Below, piece after piece: positions 50,678 to 58,896 of a stretch of DNA of 58,896 nucleotides (positions are counted from its first letter, which is position 1; every line of letters begins with the position of its first letter). This stretch comes from Paenibacillaceae bacterium (GTDB lineage: Bacteria; Bacillota; Clostridia; Lachnospirales; Lachnospiraceae). Where the stretch lies: the NCBI GenBank assembly GCA_015057715.1, contig SVDS01000015.1:1-58896 (forward strand), written 5' to 3'. The notes beneath the pieces are model-generated. The model did not search any database. It was not told the DNA's origin and saw only the letters and a program-made list of their open reading frames with translations. A program made the translations under genes and the position numbers.

Positions 50678-52239
50678 GATACCAGCCCTCTTTCTCTTAA
50701 GAAATCTCCCGCTACCTTTTCCGGGGTCTGCTGCAGTTCATCCACTTTATAGTTCAGTTCCACCATGTCTTCATCTGTGAGTAATTCCCCCAGTTCTTCT
50801 AACAATCCGGGCAATTCCGGACACTCTTTCAGTGTTTCTTCCCTTACTACAGGCATGGCAAAGTAAGGAGGGAAAAAGTGTTTGTCATCAGTCAGTGTCT
50901 TTAACTGAAATTTCTTTAAAAGTCCGTCCGTGGCAAATGCATCCACCACATCCACCTCTCCACCAGCCAGTGCGGTGTAGCGGGGTGAACCGTCAATGGT
51001 AAGTTTATTACCCATTTTAAATCCATAAGCATTTTCTATTCCACTCAGTCCGTCTTCTCTGTTGGAAAACTCAAACGTAGTTCCAGAAGTCATAGTACCT
51101 GCTATCCTTGATAAATCACTGACTGTACCTAATCCATATTCCTTAGCAGTCTCCTGACTGACTGCAAGTACATAAGTATTGTTAAACTGCATTTGCTTTA
51201 AAACAGCAAGGTCAAAACGCTCTCCATATTCCTTTTTAACGGTTTCATAGACCTTCTCCATATCACTGATGGGCGGGTACTTTAACATATCTGTATATGC
51301 GGTTCCGCTGTATTCAATATAAAGATCAATATCTCCGCTCTTTAGTGCGCCTGCGCAAACCTGAGTACCACCCAGGCTCAGCCTGCGGTTCACTTTTATA
51401 TCAGTTCTTGCTTCTACTAAATCCGCCACCAGATTTCCCAATATTTCCTGTTCCGTAAAATCCTTAGAGCCAATGGAAATGGTCCTGCCTTCCTGATTGC
51501 CCGTGCCGATTGAAGTAAATAAAAACACGGCTGCAAGCAGAACTGCCGCTGCACCAAGACCCGCTTTCTGTACGGTTCTTTTCTTTATTTTTTCTACTCT
51601 GTCTCCCTTTTGCAGACTGATGGGGGTAACCAGTTTTTCAACCAGTCCGATGATAAAATCAACCGTTAAAGCAAGCACACAAGCCGGAATGGCTCCTGCC
51701 AGAATCTGGTTGTTATTCACTGTCCTGATTCCGGAAAAGACCAGATAACCCAGTCCGCCCGCTCCGATAAATGCAGCCATGGTCATAAGTCCTACTGCCG
51801 TGACAGATGCAATTCTCACTCCTGCCATAATTACCGGAAGTGCAAGAGGAATCTGAACCTTTGTCAGAACCTGTAAGGGCGTTAAGCCAATTCCTCTGGC
51901 TGCTTCAATTGTCTGTGGATTTAAATTTTCGATACCTGTATAGGTGTTTTTTATGATGGGAAGCAGAGAATAAAGAACAACCGCAACTATTGCGGGAACG
52001 GTACCAATACCAAGCAGCGGAATCATAAATCCCAGCAATGCCATACTTGGAATGGCCTGAATAATATTAGCTGCTGTCAGCACTGGTTTATTGGCTTTTG
52101 ATGCATAAGCGATTAAAATTCCAAGAGGCACACCAATTAATATTGCAAGTCCTACGGAAATTGCTGTCAGCTTCACATGTTCAATCAGCAAGGTTATGAT
52201 CTGCGGGTAACTGTCTCCAATATAAGTCCAAAAATTCAT
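50674..52239 (-). CDS. Osmolyte (betaine/carnitine/choline-type) ABC permease fused to its substrate-binding domain
   Basis: The 521-residue protein joins a permease (about 1-215, with AIPSMALLGFMIPLLGIG near 62 and the EAARGIGLTPLQVL coupling loop near 112) to an OpuAC/ProX-like binding domain (about 250-521, starting ISIGSKDFTEQEILGNL, with GGTQVCAGALKSGDIDLYIEYSGTAY near 295). Such fusions are common in Firmicutes OpuC-like systems. It imports compatible solutes such as glycine betaine, carnitine or choline; the exact substrate cannot be read. It starts one base past the ATPase stop with a GGAGGAG site. Confidence 0.9.
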   Translation of the reverse strand: MNFWTYIGDSYPQIITLLIEHVKLTAISVGLAILIGVPLGILIAYASKANKPVLTAANIIQAIPSMALLGFMIPLLGIGTVPAIVAVVLYSLLPIIKNTYTGIENLNPQTIEAARGIGLTPLQVLTKVQIPLALPVIMAGVRIASVTAVGLMTMAAFIGAGGLGYLVFSGIRTVNNNQILAGAIPACVLALTVDFIIGLVEKLVTPISLQKGDRVEKIKKRTVQKAGLGAAAVLLAAVFLFTSIGTGNQEGRTISIGSKDFTEQEILGNLVADLVEARTDIKVNRRLSLGGTQVCAGALKSGDIDLYIEYSGTAYTDMLKYPPISDMEKVYETVKKEYGERFDLAVLKQMQFNNTYVLAVSQETAKEYGLGTVSDLSRIAGTMTSGTTFEFSNREDGLSGIENAYGFKMGNKLTIDGSPRYTALAGGEVDVVDAFATDGLLKKFQLKTLTDDKHFFPPYFAMPVVREETLKECPELPGLLEELGELLTDEDMVELNYKVDELQQTPEKVAGDFLRERGLVS

Positions 52240-53373
52240 TTACGCATCTCCTCCTTCATACTCAAAATATTGCTGACTTAAGGTGGTCACCAGACTGCTT
52301 TTTGTAATCAGACCTTTTAAACGCCTGCCTTCATCCACAACCGGGACAGCAGATACTTTATAATCAGTAACGATTTTTAAGGCATCCAGAATATTCTCAT
52401 CTGGCATAAGTACTTTAAAATCCTGAGTCATATATTGTTCTGCCTGTTTTGACTTATCTTCTACGCTTCTTAACACCCTGGCTTTTACAATACCTTCCAG
52501 GCGCCGGCTTTCCCTGTCAATGATCAACAGAGTGTCTACTTTATTCTGACGCATCTTATCAATACATTTTAATATAGAAAGATCTTTTGCTGCTGTAACC
52601 GGCTGTTCAATCATAATATCCGATACCCGGATAAATTCCGGAGATGACCAGATTCTGTTTCTACCTACAAAGTTAGATACAAATTCATCCGATGGATTAT
52701 TTAAAATATTCTCTGGTGTATCATATTGTAAAATGTCTCCGTCCTTCATAATGCAGATCATGTCGGCGATTTTAATGGCCTCATCCATATCATGTGTGAC
52801 GAAAATGATTGTTTTTTTCAGCTTGCCCTGAAGCTGCACCAGTTCATCCTGTAAATCGGAACGGGTCATAGGATCCAATGCGGAAAACGGTTCATCCATG
52901 AGAATAATGTCCGGGTCTGTAGCAAAGGCTCTGGCTACCCCCACACGCTGCTGCTGTCCTCCGCTGAGCTCCGTGGGATACCGGTCTAAAAACTCACTGC
53001 AATCCAGCCCGACCATCTGCATCAATCTTTTTGTATTCTCTTCCCTGTCCTTTAACGGCATCTTTTCAAGCCTGGGGATCAGCTCTATGTTCTCTCTTAT
53101 GGTCATATGGGGAAAAAGTCCTGTCTGCTGGATGACATAGCCGATTCTTCTTCTCAAGGTAACTTCATCCATGGCAGCAGTATCTTTGCCGTCAATACAA
53201 ATCGTTCCGGAGGTAGGTTTTATCAGGCGGTTTATCATTTTTAAAAGCGTTGTCTTTCCACAGCCGCTCTCTCCAATAATTGCCACCAGGCTTCCTTTTT
53301 GTACAGTAAAGGTAATATCATTGAGAACCTTTTTTGCTTTATACTGTTTTGAAATATTCTCAAACTTTATCAT
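52240..53373 (-). CDS. Osmolyte ABC transporter ATPase with tandem CBS domains (OpuCA-type)
   Basis: The 377-residue ATPase starts at the ATG eight bases after GGAG. It has Walker A (GESGCGKTT near residue 35), Q-loop (YVIQQTGLFPHM), signature LSGGQQQRVG near 140 and Walker B (IILMDEPFSALD near 160), then a CBS pair (about 255-375). CBS domains in OpuCA/OpuA proteins sense ionic strength or c-di-AMP, linking this transporter to the CdaA enzyme also in this window. It leads the operon. Confidence 0.93.
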   Translation of the reverse strand: MIKFENISKQYKAKKVLNDITFTVQKGSLVAIIGESGCGKTTLLKMINRLIKPTSGTICIDGKDTAAMDEVTLRRRIGYVIQQTGLFPHMTIRENIELIPRLEKMPLKDREENTKRLMQMVGLDCSEFLDRYPTELSGGQQQRVGVARAFATDPDIILMDEPFSALDPMTRSDLQDELVQLQGKLKKTIIFVTHDMDEAIKIADMICIMKDGDILQYDTPENILNNPSDEFVSNFVGRNRIWSSPEFIRVSDIMIEQPVTAAKDLSILKCIDKMRQNKVDTLLIIDRESRRLEGIVKARVLRSVEDKSKQAEQYMTQDFKVLMPDENILDALKIVTDYKVSAVPVVDEGRRLKGLITKSSLVTTLSQQYFEYEGGDA

Positions 53374-53395
53374 CAATTACTCTCCTTTCTTGTTT

Positions 53396-53430
53396 AGTGA
53401 CAACTTATATTATATGTTAAAGTTGTTACT
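53396..53430. promoter_or_regulatory. Inverted-repeat operator in the opuC-like promoter
   Basis: The arms AGTGACAACTT (53396-53406) and AAGTTGTTACT (53420-53430) pair at 10 of 11 positions, 13 bp apart, overlapping the -10 box and the spacer. This is the position expected of a repressor. GbsR-like (MarR-type) proteins control opu operons in Bacillus, but the binding protein here is unknown. Confidence 0.6.
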
Positions 53431-53437
53431 TTGTCAA
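53409..53437 (-). promoter_or_regulatory. Promoter of the opuC-like operon
   Basis: TTGACA (53437-53432) and TATAAT (53414-53409) on the minus strand, both full consensus, with a 17-bp spacer. Confidence 0.85.
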
Positions 53438-53442
53438 ATCGC

Positions 53443-53488
53443 AAAATAAAGCCGCAGGATTTTATACGCTTCCTGCGGCCTTATTTTC
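53443..53488 (-). terminator. Terminator of the large SLH protein gene
   Basis: GCCGCAGGA pairs with TCCTGCGGC around about 11 nt, flanked by AAAATAA and TTATTTT, 13 bp after the stop codon. Confidence 0.8.
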
Positions 53489-53500
53489 ATATGGTTTTAT

Positions 53501-56500
53501 TTATTTTCTTACCCCCTTTTCATCCACTTCATAGTCATCTATTTTCGTGCTTCTGGCAAGAGAACCGTCAGCATTAAAGTAGTACCATTTTCCCTGGATT
53601 TCAATCCAACGGCCGGATACCAGGATGCCACTGCCGTCGAAGAAATACGTTACATCATTGATGGTCTGCCAGTCAGTGACGGCTTTTCCTTCACTGTAGA
53701 ACAGATACTGACCGCTGTCATTTTTCGCCCATTTTTCGGCAGTGGACGGATCAATGGTCAGCTTGATGTAGCGGTGAAGCATAGCGGAAATCTCAGCGCG
53801 GCTTGCATTGGCTTTTGGATTGAAGCTGTTTCCTTCTTTTGACAGGATAACACCTGCCTTCTGCAAGGCTGCCACTGCTTCCTGATATCCGCCCTGAATC
53901 TTTGCTGCATCAGTAAAGACTACGGCATTGCGGACCTGGGGAAGCTTATATTCTGTTGCTTTCCCATAGTTTGCCAGGATTGCTGCCGCCTCTTCACGGG
54001 ATAATGGCCGATCTGGCGCAACCTGACTGTTTTCCCAGTTTACTAAAATCCCTTTTTCTTTCGCCCACTGAATATATGGGCTGTATTCACTGTCTGCCAT
54101 TCCATCTTTTTTATAAGCATTTGGATCAATGTCCGCCAGCTTTCCAAGAGCTTTTGCCAGTACTTTCAGGGTAATGGCATTGTCCGGGGAGAATTCGGTT
54201 TGGGATATACCGTTGATCAGACCTCTGCCGACTACATAATCAATGGAATCCTTGGCCCAATGGCTGCTTATATCTCCTAATTTTGCTGCTGGGGTTTCAT
54301 AACCCAGTCCATATACAGAAAAATGGTTTGTGGTAAAAATCACGCTTCTGCTGTTTCTGTCATAGGCAGAACCTTTCACACGGGCTGGATTTCCCTGCTC
54401 ATCCACATAAACTGCATACAGTCCTCCTATTGCTTCCTCCGATGATGGAGTATAAGGAATACTTACGAAAACAGTACCTGTACCAAAGTTAGAAACATGT
54501 TTTGCTCCGCTTTCATAGCTTGCCTTTAAATCATAAACAGGACGTGTGCCGATCTGGCTTCTTGCCGCTCCGCTAAGTGTGGAGGGCTCCACCTTTTTTG
54601 CCGTAAGCTGTACATCTGCATTGGTCTGGCGATTAATTTCCGTAACTGCCGCCAGATTAATTCCGATTGTGATATCCGGCCGGTCAATCATCATTTCTAC
54701 GCTGGAAATTTTATTACTTATTACCTGCTGCTGTATGTTCTTCGGTAAGTTTACTGTTACAGAAGAGGCGTCCATACCGCCTGTAGAGACCTGGAGGGCT
54801 ACTTTAATATCTCCCGCATTTACACCTTTTTTAGCTGCATTTGCCCTGGCGTTTGCGATTGCATCCGTAATATTTTTGTCAGTAACGCTTACGGCTGCAT
54901 TTCCATTGTTGTCAACTGCTGCCGTACTCTGAGCCGCTCCTGTAACTGCCTGAGTGGGGATGGAGGAAGAACCGCTTGTGGAAGAGGAAGAATCACCGGA
55001 GCTGCTGCCGGAATTTCCGCCTGAGTTTCCACCTGTGTTTCCGCCTGTGTTTCCGCCGTTACTCGTGCCTGGCTGTCCGATTGTTACCGTCAGAGAATCA
55101 GCGCTGGCGGCAAACAGTTCAGTTTCTGCAAAACGTACCACATAGGAACCAGCGGATAAACCTGTAATTTCTCCATTTTCATTGGAGGTTACCTCTTTAT
55201 AGGATCCGTTGTCTTTCTTATACTCATATCTGGTATTAGGGATCAGTCCTGTGATCTTACCGTCATTTCCGCCATTTTCGGTGGTATTTGTCACATCAGG
55301 CTTTTCTGTAGCGTTTGCCTTCGTGCCTTTGTTAACCGTAAGGATACCTAATACTTTCTGACCAGCTGCATGAGTCTGTGTTTTTTCTGTTGTAAGACTG
55401 ATGCGAATGGTTCCTGCTTTGGTAACCGTAAGTATGTTTCCTGAAATGGTGCCAGTACCAGTACTTTCTTCCTCAATGGCATAAATCCGGTTTCCTGCAT
55501 TCTTATCTACAGTAAACAATGAGGAGATCTGTGAGAGATCTATGGTTGTTCCGCTGAAAGAAACAGATGCTTTTCCCCCCACATTTTTAATCGCTGCTTT
55601 TTTGCTGATTTTTATATCTGATGCAATGATATCATCTGCAAAAACATAATCAACACTTGCATTGCCGTTATTTCTTACAGTTGCTGGTTCCGTGTATTCT
55701 CCCTCAACGTTCTGAAGAATATCCATTCCATCATCCGTGATTCCATATCTGGCATGAATGGCAGTGGCAATTCCATCAAGACTGCTGACTGAACCGCTTT
55801 TTGCAAAGACAGTGCCGTCTGTAATTTCAATTCCACTATCTGATACGATACCAACGCTTCTATAATAAGCATCTCCTGCTATGGAAGTAATTTCACCACC
55901 ACTGAGATAAAGAATGCCCAGTGCATAGATGCCGGCACTATACGTTCCAACGGTATCTCCTGCTGATATCTGAAGTCTTCCTGTATTGCCTGCCATTTCC
56001 ATGTCACCGCTGCTAAAGATACCTATGAAATTAGAATCACTATTTGCATCTGAAACACTTACATGGTTGTCGCTGCCATCAGCCAGTAGAACTCTTGTTC
56101 CAGCGGGAAGTTTTATTCCAACCTCGTCGGAACTGATTAGATTAATCCCCTCCAATAAAAGTTCACCCTGGGAATGAAACCATTTCCAGCCTTCCGAAGT
56201 ATCATCAATGTCGCTTCTTCTGGGATTTTTACTTACCAGTTCTCCATTTGAGTTACGGTACCAGACGAGATCTGCTGTTAAGTCCAGCATGTTACTTCTA
56301 AGCCCTGCCTGTTCAATTTTAAACCTGGCATCGCTATTCTTTGCAACGGATAATGCCTGTGCACTTGCCAACTTATCGGCCGGAATAATAATACTTATGG
56401 TTTCATTTGATTTCTGGGCTGGAGTCCCGGAAAAAGTGATGCTGACTTGTCCATCGGAATAGATATGTTCTATCTTAGCAATAATTCCATCTGGAAGATT

Positions 56501-58189
56501 CTGAAACCACTGGGATACATTCTCATCTTCTTCTAAATGGAGGAACGTATCATTTTCCAGTGTAACAGTTACAGAATCTGTGCCTGAAAGTGCAGTTCCT
56601 GTCATTCCGGAAATAATTTTACTTTGTACAAAAGCTTCTGGGTTGGTTTGAATAGTGAATCTTAAATCAGATGCGGTAGTGTTATTTCCATAAACATAAT
56701 AACTACTTGAACCAGCTTTAAATAACTTTACAGCTACTGAATAATCATTGTCTCCCATTTGTAATACGGTAAGCCCTTTACTGTAATTGAACTCAGTAAA
56801 ATATGCTGCGTAACCTTTACCAGTGTCACTTGATTTAACGTAAATTGTTCCACCAGTATAGTTGAAAACATTCGTCAGAATCCCGTAACCAAAGGAGGAC
56901 GAAGGCAGCGACGTTTTTATGGTTCCACCTTCTATGGAAAGTGTGGATGTATGAATGGCTATACCTGTTAATTGCGTAGTTCCCTCAACAAACAGTTCAC
57001 CTTCTCCTTTAATTGTCAATCTCCCTGAAGATTGAATGGGACCAACACTAGATGTTACGGAGTTATCGCTTCCTTCTGCCAAAATGATGGTAGCACCATC
57101 AGGTAAAATAATGCCAGCGGAATCGGTAGTCTGCAAATTAATTCCATCTAATACAAGTGTTTTTTCAGGATAACCTTCCTCTTCATATCCGTCCCGGTAC
57201 CAGTACCAGCCTTCTCCCGTAATTGTAATATCTGATTCAACCGGATTTGCTCCTGTCGGAGAACCAATGGCATTTTTAAATATCAAATTGGGTTTTGTCA
57301 AATCTAGCACGGTTGTACGTTCATACCAGCCGTTGTTTGTATTTCTTAACATATTACCTACAGTTACCGATATAACGGGCAGATCTATACCATATGCCAG
57401 CGCATATTCTTCCGGAAGAGTTGGTTTAAAAATGTACTCTCCTGGCTCTTCTCCGTCATATTCCGGATCAGCACTCCACGTTACCGGTATGGATATCGTG
57501 CTTTCTACCAGACGGCTTTCCTGAAAGTCTGTTGTATCCGTATCACTGACATCAAATAGACCAACTCCGACACTGGCTACTTGAAATACATTGCTGCTGG
57601 TTACTCCAAGATCTTCTGGCTCCTGAGATTTCTCCGGCTCCTGAGATTTCTCCGGCTCCTGCTGTGTTTCCGATTCCTGAGATGTCTCCGGTTCCTGCTT
57701 CGTCTCCGGTTCCTGCTGCGTCTCAACCTCCTGCTGGGTCTCCGGTTCCTGCTGCGTCTCAACCTCCTGCTGGGTCTCCGGTTCCTGCTGGGTCTCCGGT
57801 TCCTGCTGCGTCTCTGGCTCCTGCTGTGTCTCTGGCTCCTGCTGGGTCTCTGGCTCCTGCTGGGTCTCTGGCTCCTGCTGGGTCTCTGGTTCTATGGTAT
57901 TACCATCCTCTGGCATTCCATTGGTTGGATCTACAGCCGGACTGTCAACAATTGTCTCCGTTGCAATAACTGCTGACAATCGGTTTGGCAGATTCAACTC
58001 GCTAAGCGTTGTACCAATCGGCACTGATTGGGATTGTGTCTCCTCTGCCAGTGGTTCAAATGCGGTTATTTCCATCTCGCGATCAGACGGCAGAATATCC
58101 GCTGATGCCGGAAAAGGCATTGCCCCCAACGCCACAACCATTGACAATATCATAGCCAAAGAGCGTTTTAAAGGTTCGTGTTTTTTCAT
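53501..58189 (-). CDS. Large secreted SLH-domain surface protein with hexapeptide repeat stalk
   Basis: The 1562-residue product starts at the ATG seven bases after GGAGGA; the longer upstream reading has no RBS. Order: signal peptide (1-30); an acidic Gln/Glu/Pro/Thr stalk of about 16 six-residue QEPETQ-type units (about 100-190); two related modules, each with a DLT start, GWYWY/GWKWF, then a beta-helix-like stretch (about 300-600 and 640-900); a small repeat domain; a Gly/Asn/Ser linker; a conserved region; three SLH motifs (about 1290-1460); and a C-terminal pair of cell-wall-binding repeats. It should bind wall polymer by SLH and wall repeats and hold the modules outward, perhaps as an adhesin (inference). 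Confidence 0.88.
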   Translation of the reverse strand: MKKHEPLKRSLAMILSMVVALGAMPFPASADILPSDREMEITAFEPLAEETQSQSVPIGTTLSELNLPNRLSAVIATETIVDSPAVDPTNGMPEDGNTIEPETQQEPETQQEPETQQEPETQQEPETQQEPETQQEPETQQEVETQQEPETQQEVETQQEPETKQEPETSQESETQQEPEKSQEPEKSQEPEDLGVTSSNVFQVASVGVGLFDVSDTDTTDFQESRLVESTISIPVTWSADPEYDGEEPGEYIFKPTLPEEYALAYGIDLPVISVTVGNMLRNTNNGWYERTTVLDLTKPNLIFKNAIGSPTGANPVESDITITGEGWYWYRDGYEEEGYPEKTLVLDGINLQTTDSAGIILPDGATIILAEGSDNSVTSSVGPIQSSGRLTIKGEGELFVEGTTQLTGIAIHTSTLSIEGGTIKTSLPSSSFGYGILTNVFNYTGGTIYVKSSDTGKGYAAYFTEFNYSKGLTVLQMGDNDYSVAVKLFKAGSSSYYVYGNNTTASDLRFTIQTNPEAFVQSKIISGMTGTALSGTDSVTVTLENDTFLHLEEDENVSQWFQNLPDGIIAKIEHIYSDGQVSITFSGTPAQKSNETISIIIPADKLASAQALSVAKNSDARFKIEQAGLRSNMLDLTADLVWYRNSNGELVSKNPRRSDIDDTSEGWKWFHSQGELLLEGINLISSDEVGIKLPAGTRVLLADGSDNHVSVSDANSDSNFIGIFSSGDMEMAGNTGRLQISAGDTVGTYSAGIYALGILYLSGGEITSIAGDAYYRSVGIVSDSGIEITDGTVFAKSGSVSSLDGIATAIHARYGITDDGMDILQNVEGEYTEPATVRNNGNASVDYVFADDIIASDIKISKKAAIKNVGGKASVSFSGTTIDLSQISSLFTVDKNAGNRIYAIEEESTGTGTISGNILTVTKAGTIRISLTTEKTQTHAAGQKVLGILTVNKGTKANATEKPDVTNTTENGGNDGKITGLIPNTRYEYKKDNGSYKEVTSNENGEITGLSAGSYVVRFAETELFAASADSLTVTIGQPGTSNGGNTGGNTGGNSGGNSGSSSGDSSSSTSGSSSIPTQAVTGAAQSTAAVDNNGNAAVSVTDKNITDAIANARANAAKKGVNAGDIKVALQVSTGGMDASSVTVNLPKNIQQQVISNKISSVEMMIDRPDITIGINLAAVTEINRQTNADVQLTAKKVEPSTLSGAARSQIGTRPVYDLKASYESGAKHVSNFGTGTVFVSIPYTPSSEEAIGGLYAVYVDEQGNPARVKGSAYDRNSRSVIFTTNHFSVYGLGYETPAAKLGDISSHWAKDSIDYVVGRGLINGISQTEFSPDNAITLKVLAKALGKLADIDPNAYKKDGMADSEYSPYIQWAKEKGILVNWENSQVAPDRPLSREEAAAILANYGKATEYKLPQVRNAVVFTDAAKIQGGYQEAVAALQKAGVILSKEGNSFNPKANASRAEISAMLHRYIKLTIDPSTAEKWAKNDSGQYLFYSEGKAVTDWQTINDVTYFFDGSGILVSGRWIEIQGKWYYFNADGSLARSTKIDDYEVDEKGVRK
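57611..57892 (-). repeat. 18-bp minisatellite encoding the QEPETQ stalk
   Basis: About 15 full 18-bp units plus a partial one read in frame as EPETQQ, with variants EVETQQ, EPETKQ, EPETSQ, ESETQQ and EPEKSQ. The order of variants shows local duplications of two-unit blocks. Copy number probably varies by slippage without breaking the frame. Confidence 0.9.
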
Positions 58190-58305
58190 ATGCTTTCCTC
58201 CTAATGTATTGATGTTGTATTTCCTGCCCGAGCCTTTCAACAGTTTTCCCCCTGTTGTATTACTTGCGATATTATACAACATTCCAATAAACGGAGAATA
58301 AACGA

Positions 58306-58343
58306 AAAAATCCGGCTTCTGCATGGGAATACAGAAAGCCGGA
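58306..58343 (-). terminator. Terminator of the BTAD regulator gene
   Basis: TCCGGCTTTCTG pairs with CAG-AAGCCGGA across a short loop on the minus strand, followed by TTTTTTCG, 20 bp after the stop codon. Confidence 0.85.
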
Positions 58344-58362
58344 TGTATAATAGTGTATTTAT

Positions 58363-58896
58363 TTAAAAATGCTTTTTCAGAAATAATAGCGGGTGGGGCA
58401 CATCATCGGAGAGCAGCAGACCTATCTCTTTGCGCAGCTGTTTTTCTTTTTTCTTCCTCCCAGTCCTGTTATAAAAATCCAAAAGTCTGTCAGAAGCTCC
58501 TTCGTGATATGGATCCAGTTCCAGCGCATGCAGATACATCCGTTCTGCTTCTTCCGCCCGATTCTGATCTTCTCTCAGTTCTCCTGCTTTTAAGAGATTG
58601 GATATCATGTTTTTTTCCAGAGTATGTGCTTTTGGGAAGGACCATTCAAAGGTTTTTCCCTGAAACAGTTCTCCACGGTAAAGCTCTTTCAGCCGTTCCA
58701 TTTCCTTCTCCGTCTTCCAAGCCAGGTTCTGCACCTGCTGGAATTCATATAAATCGCAGTAAATCCGCCTGGAATCCAGAGAAATCTGTTTTCTGGTAGT
58801 GATCAGGCATTCTTCCAGACCAAACTGCTGCAATGCCTTTCGTACATAATAAACGGTGGAGTTTAAGTTTTTCATTGCTTTGTCTAACGGGAAGCC
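58363..58896 (-). CDS. 3' part of a BTAD-containing transcriptional regulator (truncated at window edge)
   Basis: Codons remain open to the window edge (GFPLDKAMKNLNSTVYYVRKALQQFG), the end of a winged-helix DNA-binding domain, and are followed by a bacterial transcriptional activator (BTAD) domain of TPR-like helices (residues about 60-150 of the visible part, including RGELFQG and AEEAERMYLHALELDPYHE). Such regulators (SARP or response-regulator types with BTAD) occur in clostridia. The N-terminal domain is outside the window. Confidence 0.82.
   Translation of the reverse strand, partial: GFPLDKAMKNLNSTVYYVRKALQQFGLEECLITTRKQISLDSRRIYCDLYEFQQVQNLAWKTEKEMERLKELYRGELFQGKTFEWSFPKAHTLEKNMISNLLKAGELREDQNRAEEAERMYLHALELDPYHEGASDRLLDFYNRTGRKKKEKQLRKEIGLLLSDDVPHPLLFLKKHF

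Noticed and set aside
57611-57892. CRISPR-like or IS-linked direct repeats
   Set aside because: The 18-bp units are in frame with the SLH protein and encode a hexapeptide stalk; there are no spacers or inverted ends. The long plus-strand frame opposite (57664-57969) is only its shadow.
57894-58301. Plus-strand ORF opposite the start of the SLH gene
   Set aside because: No RBS or promoter, low-complexity content and complete overlap with a strong minus-strand gene.
1-58896. Prophage, transposon or integrative element
   Set aside because: No integrase, transposase, phage structural or conjugation gene is seen, and the tRNA genes are not flanked by an att-like repeat.

Overview
The window reads as chromosomal DNA of a low-to-moderate-GC, spore-forming anaerobic Firmicute, most likely a Lachnospiraceae member near Lacrimispora/Clostridium. 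The pointers are a cotJABC spore-coat operon, the LL-diaminopimelate aminotransferase (DapL) route to lysine, choline-binding-type cell-wall repeats, SLH surface proteins, dense Shine-Dalgarno sites and many T-tailed hairpins. The genus is inferred from gene content and style, not proven. I see no prophage, insertion sequence, CRISPR array or rRNA operon; this is mostly housekeeping chromosome with accessory surface, transport and signalling genes.

Left part (1-12.1 kb): a lipid-kinase-like gene truncated by the edge, a small secreted cell-wall-binding protein, tRNA-Met and tRNA-Val, a divergent LysR/YeiH pair, an NYN-LOTUS RNA-binding protein, cotJABC, carAB with an unusual three-copy repeat leader, a tiny unknown protein, and a SpoIID-like peptidoglycan-binding protein.

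Middle (12.1-35.1 kb): PopT-like DUF368 and a HAD phosphatase; a SPOR amidase; an Lrp regulator; a four-gene run glnA-ANTAR-dapF-dapL behind a leader with an intrinsic terminator; a zinc/cadmium module (ArsR repressor, metallochaperone, P1B ATPase) with an SmtB-like operator; a three-gene ABC-2 exporter with a structured leader; a NifX-like protein; an operon of AI-2E permease, GH25 muramidase and MATE exporter; two aminotransferases including HisC; and a large PAS-GGDEF-EAL c-di-GMP protein.

Right part (35.1-58.9 kb): a D-Ala-D-Ala-ligase-type gene translationally coupled to a second DapF homologue in which both catalytic cysteines are serine, with a divergent AraC regulator; a glycan polymerase; a run that joins two unknown membrane proteins, cdaA, cdaR, ptsH and ptsI; a MacAB-like exporter with two paralogous permeases; an OpuC osmolyte transporter whose permease and binding protein are fused; a 1.5-kb-residue-class SLH surface protein (1562 aa) with a hexapeptide minisatellite; and the 3' part of a BTAD regulator cut by the right edge.

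The strongest candidates for undescribed biology are the Ser/Ser DapF homologue paired with the ligase, the carA repeat leader, and the leader-controlled glnA-ANTAR-dapF-dapL operon. All functions are from sequence reading alone; no database search was run.
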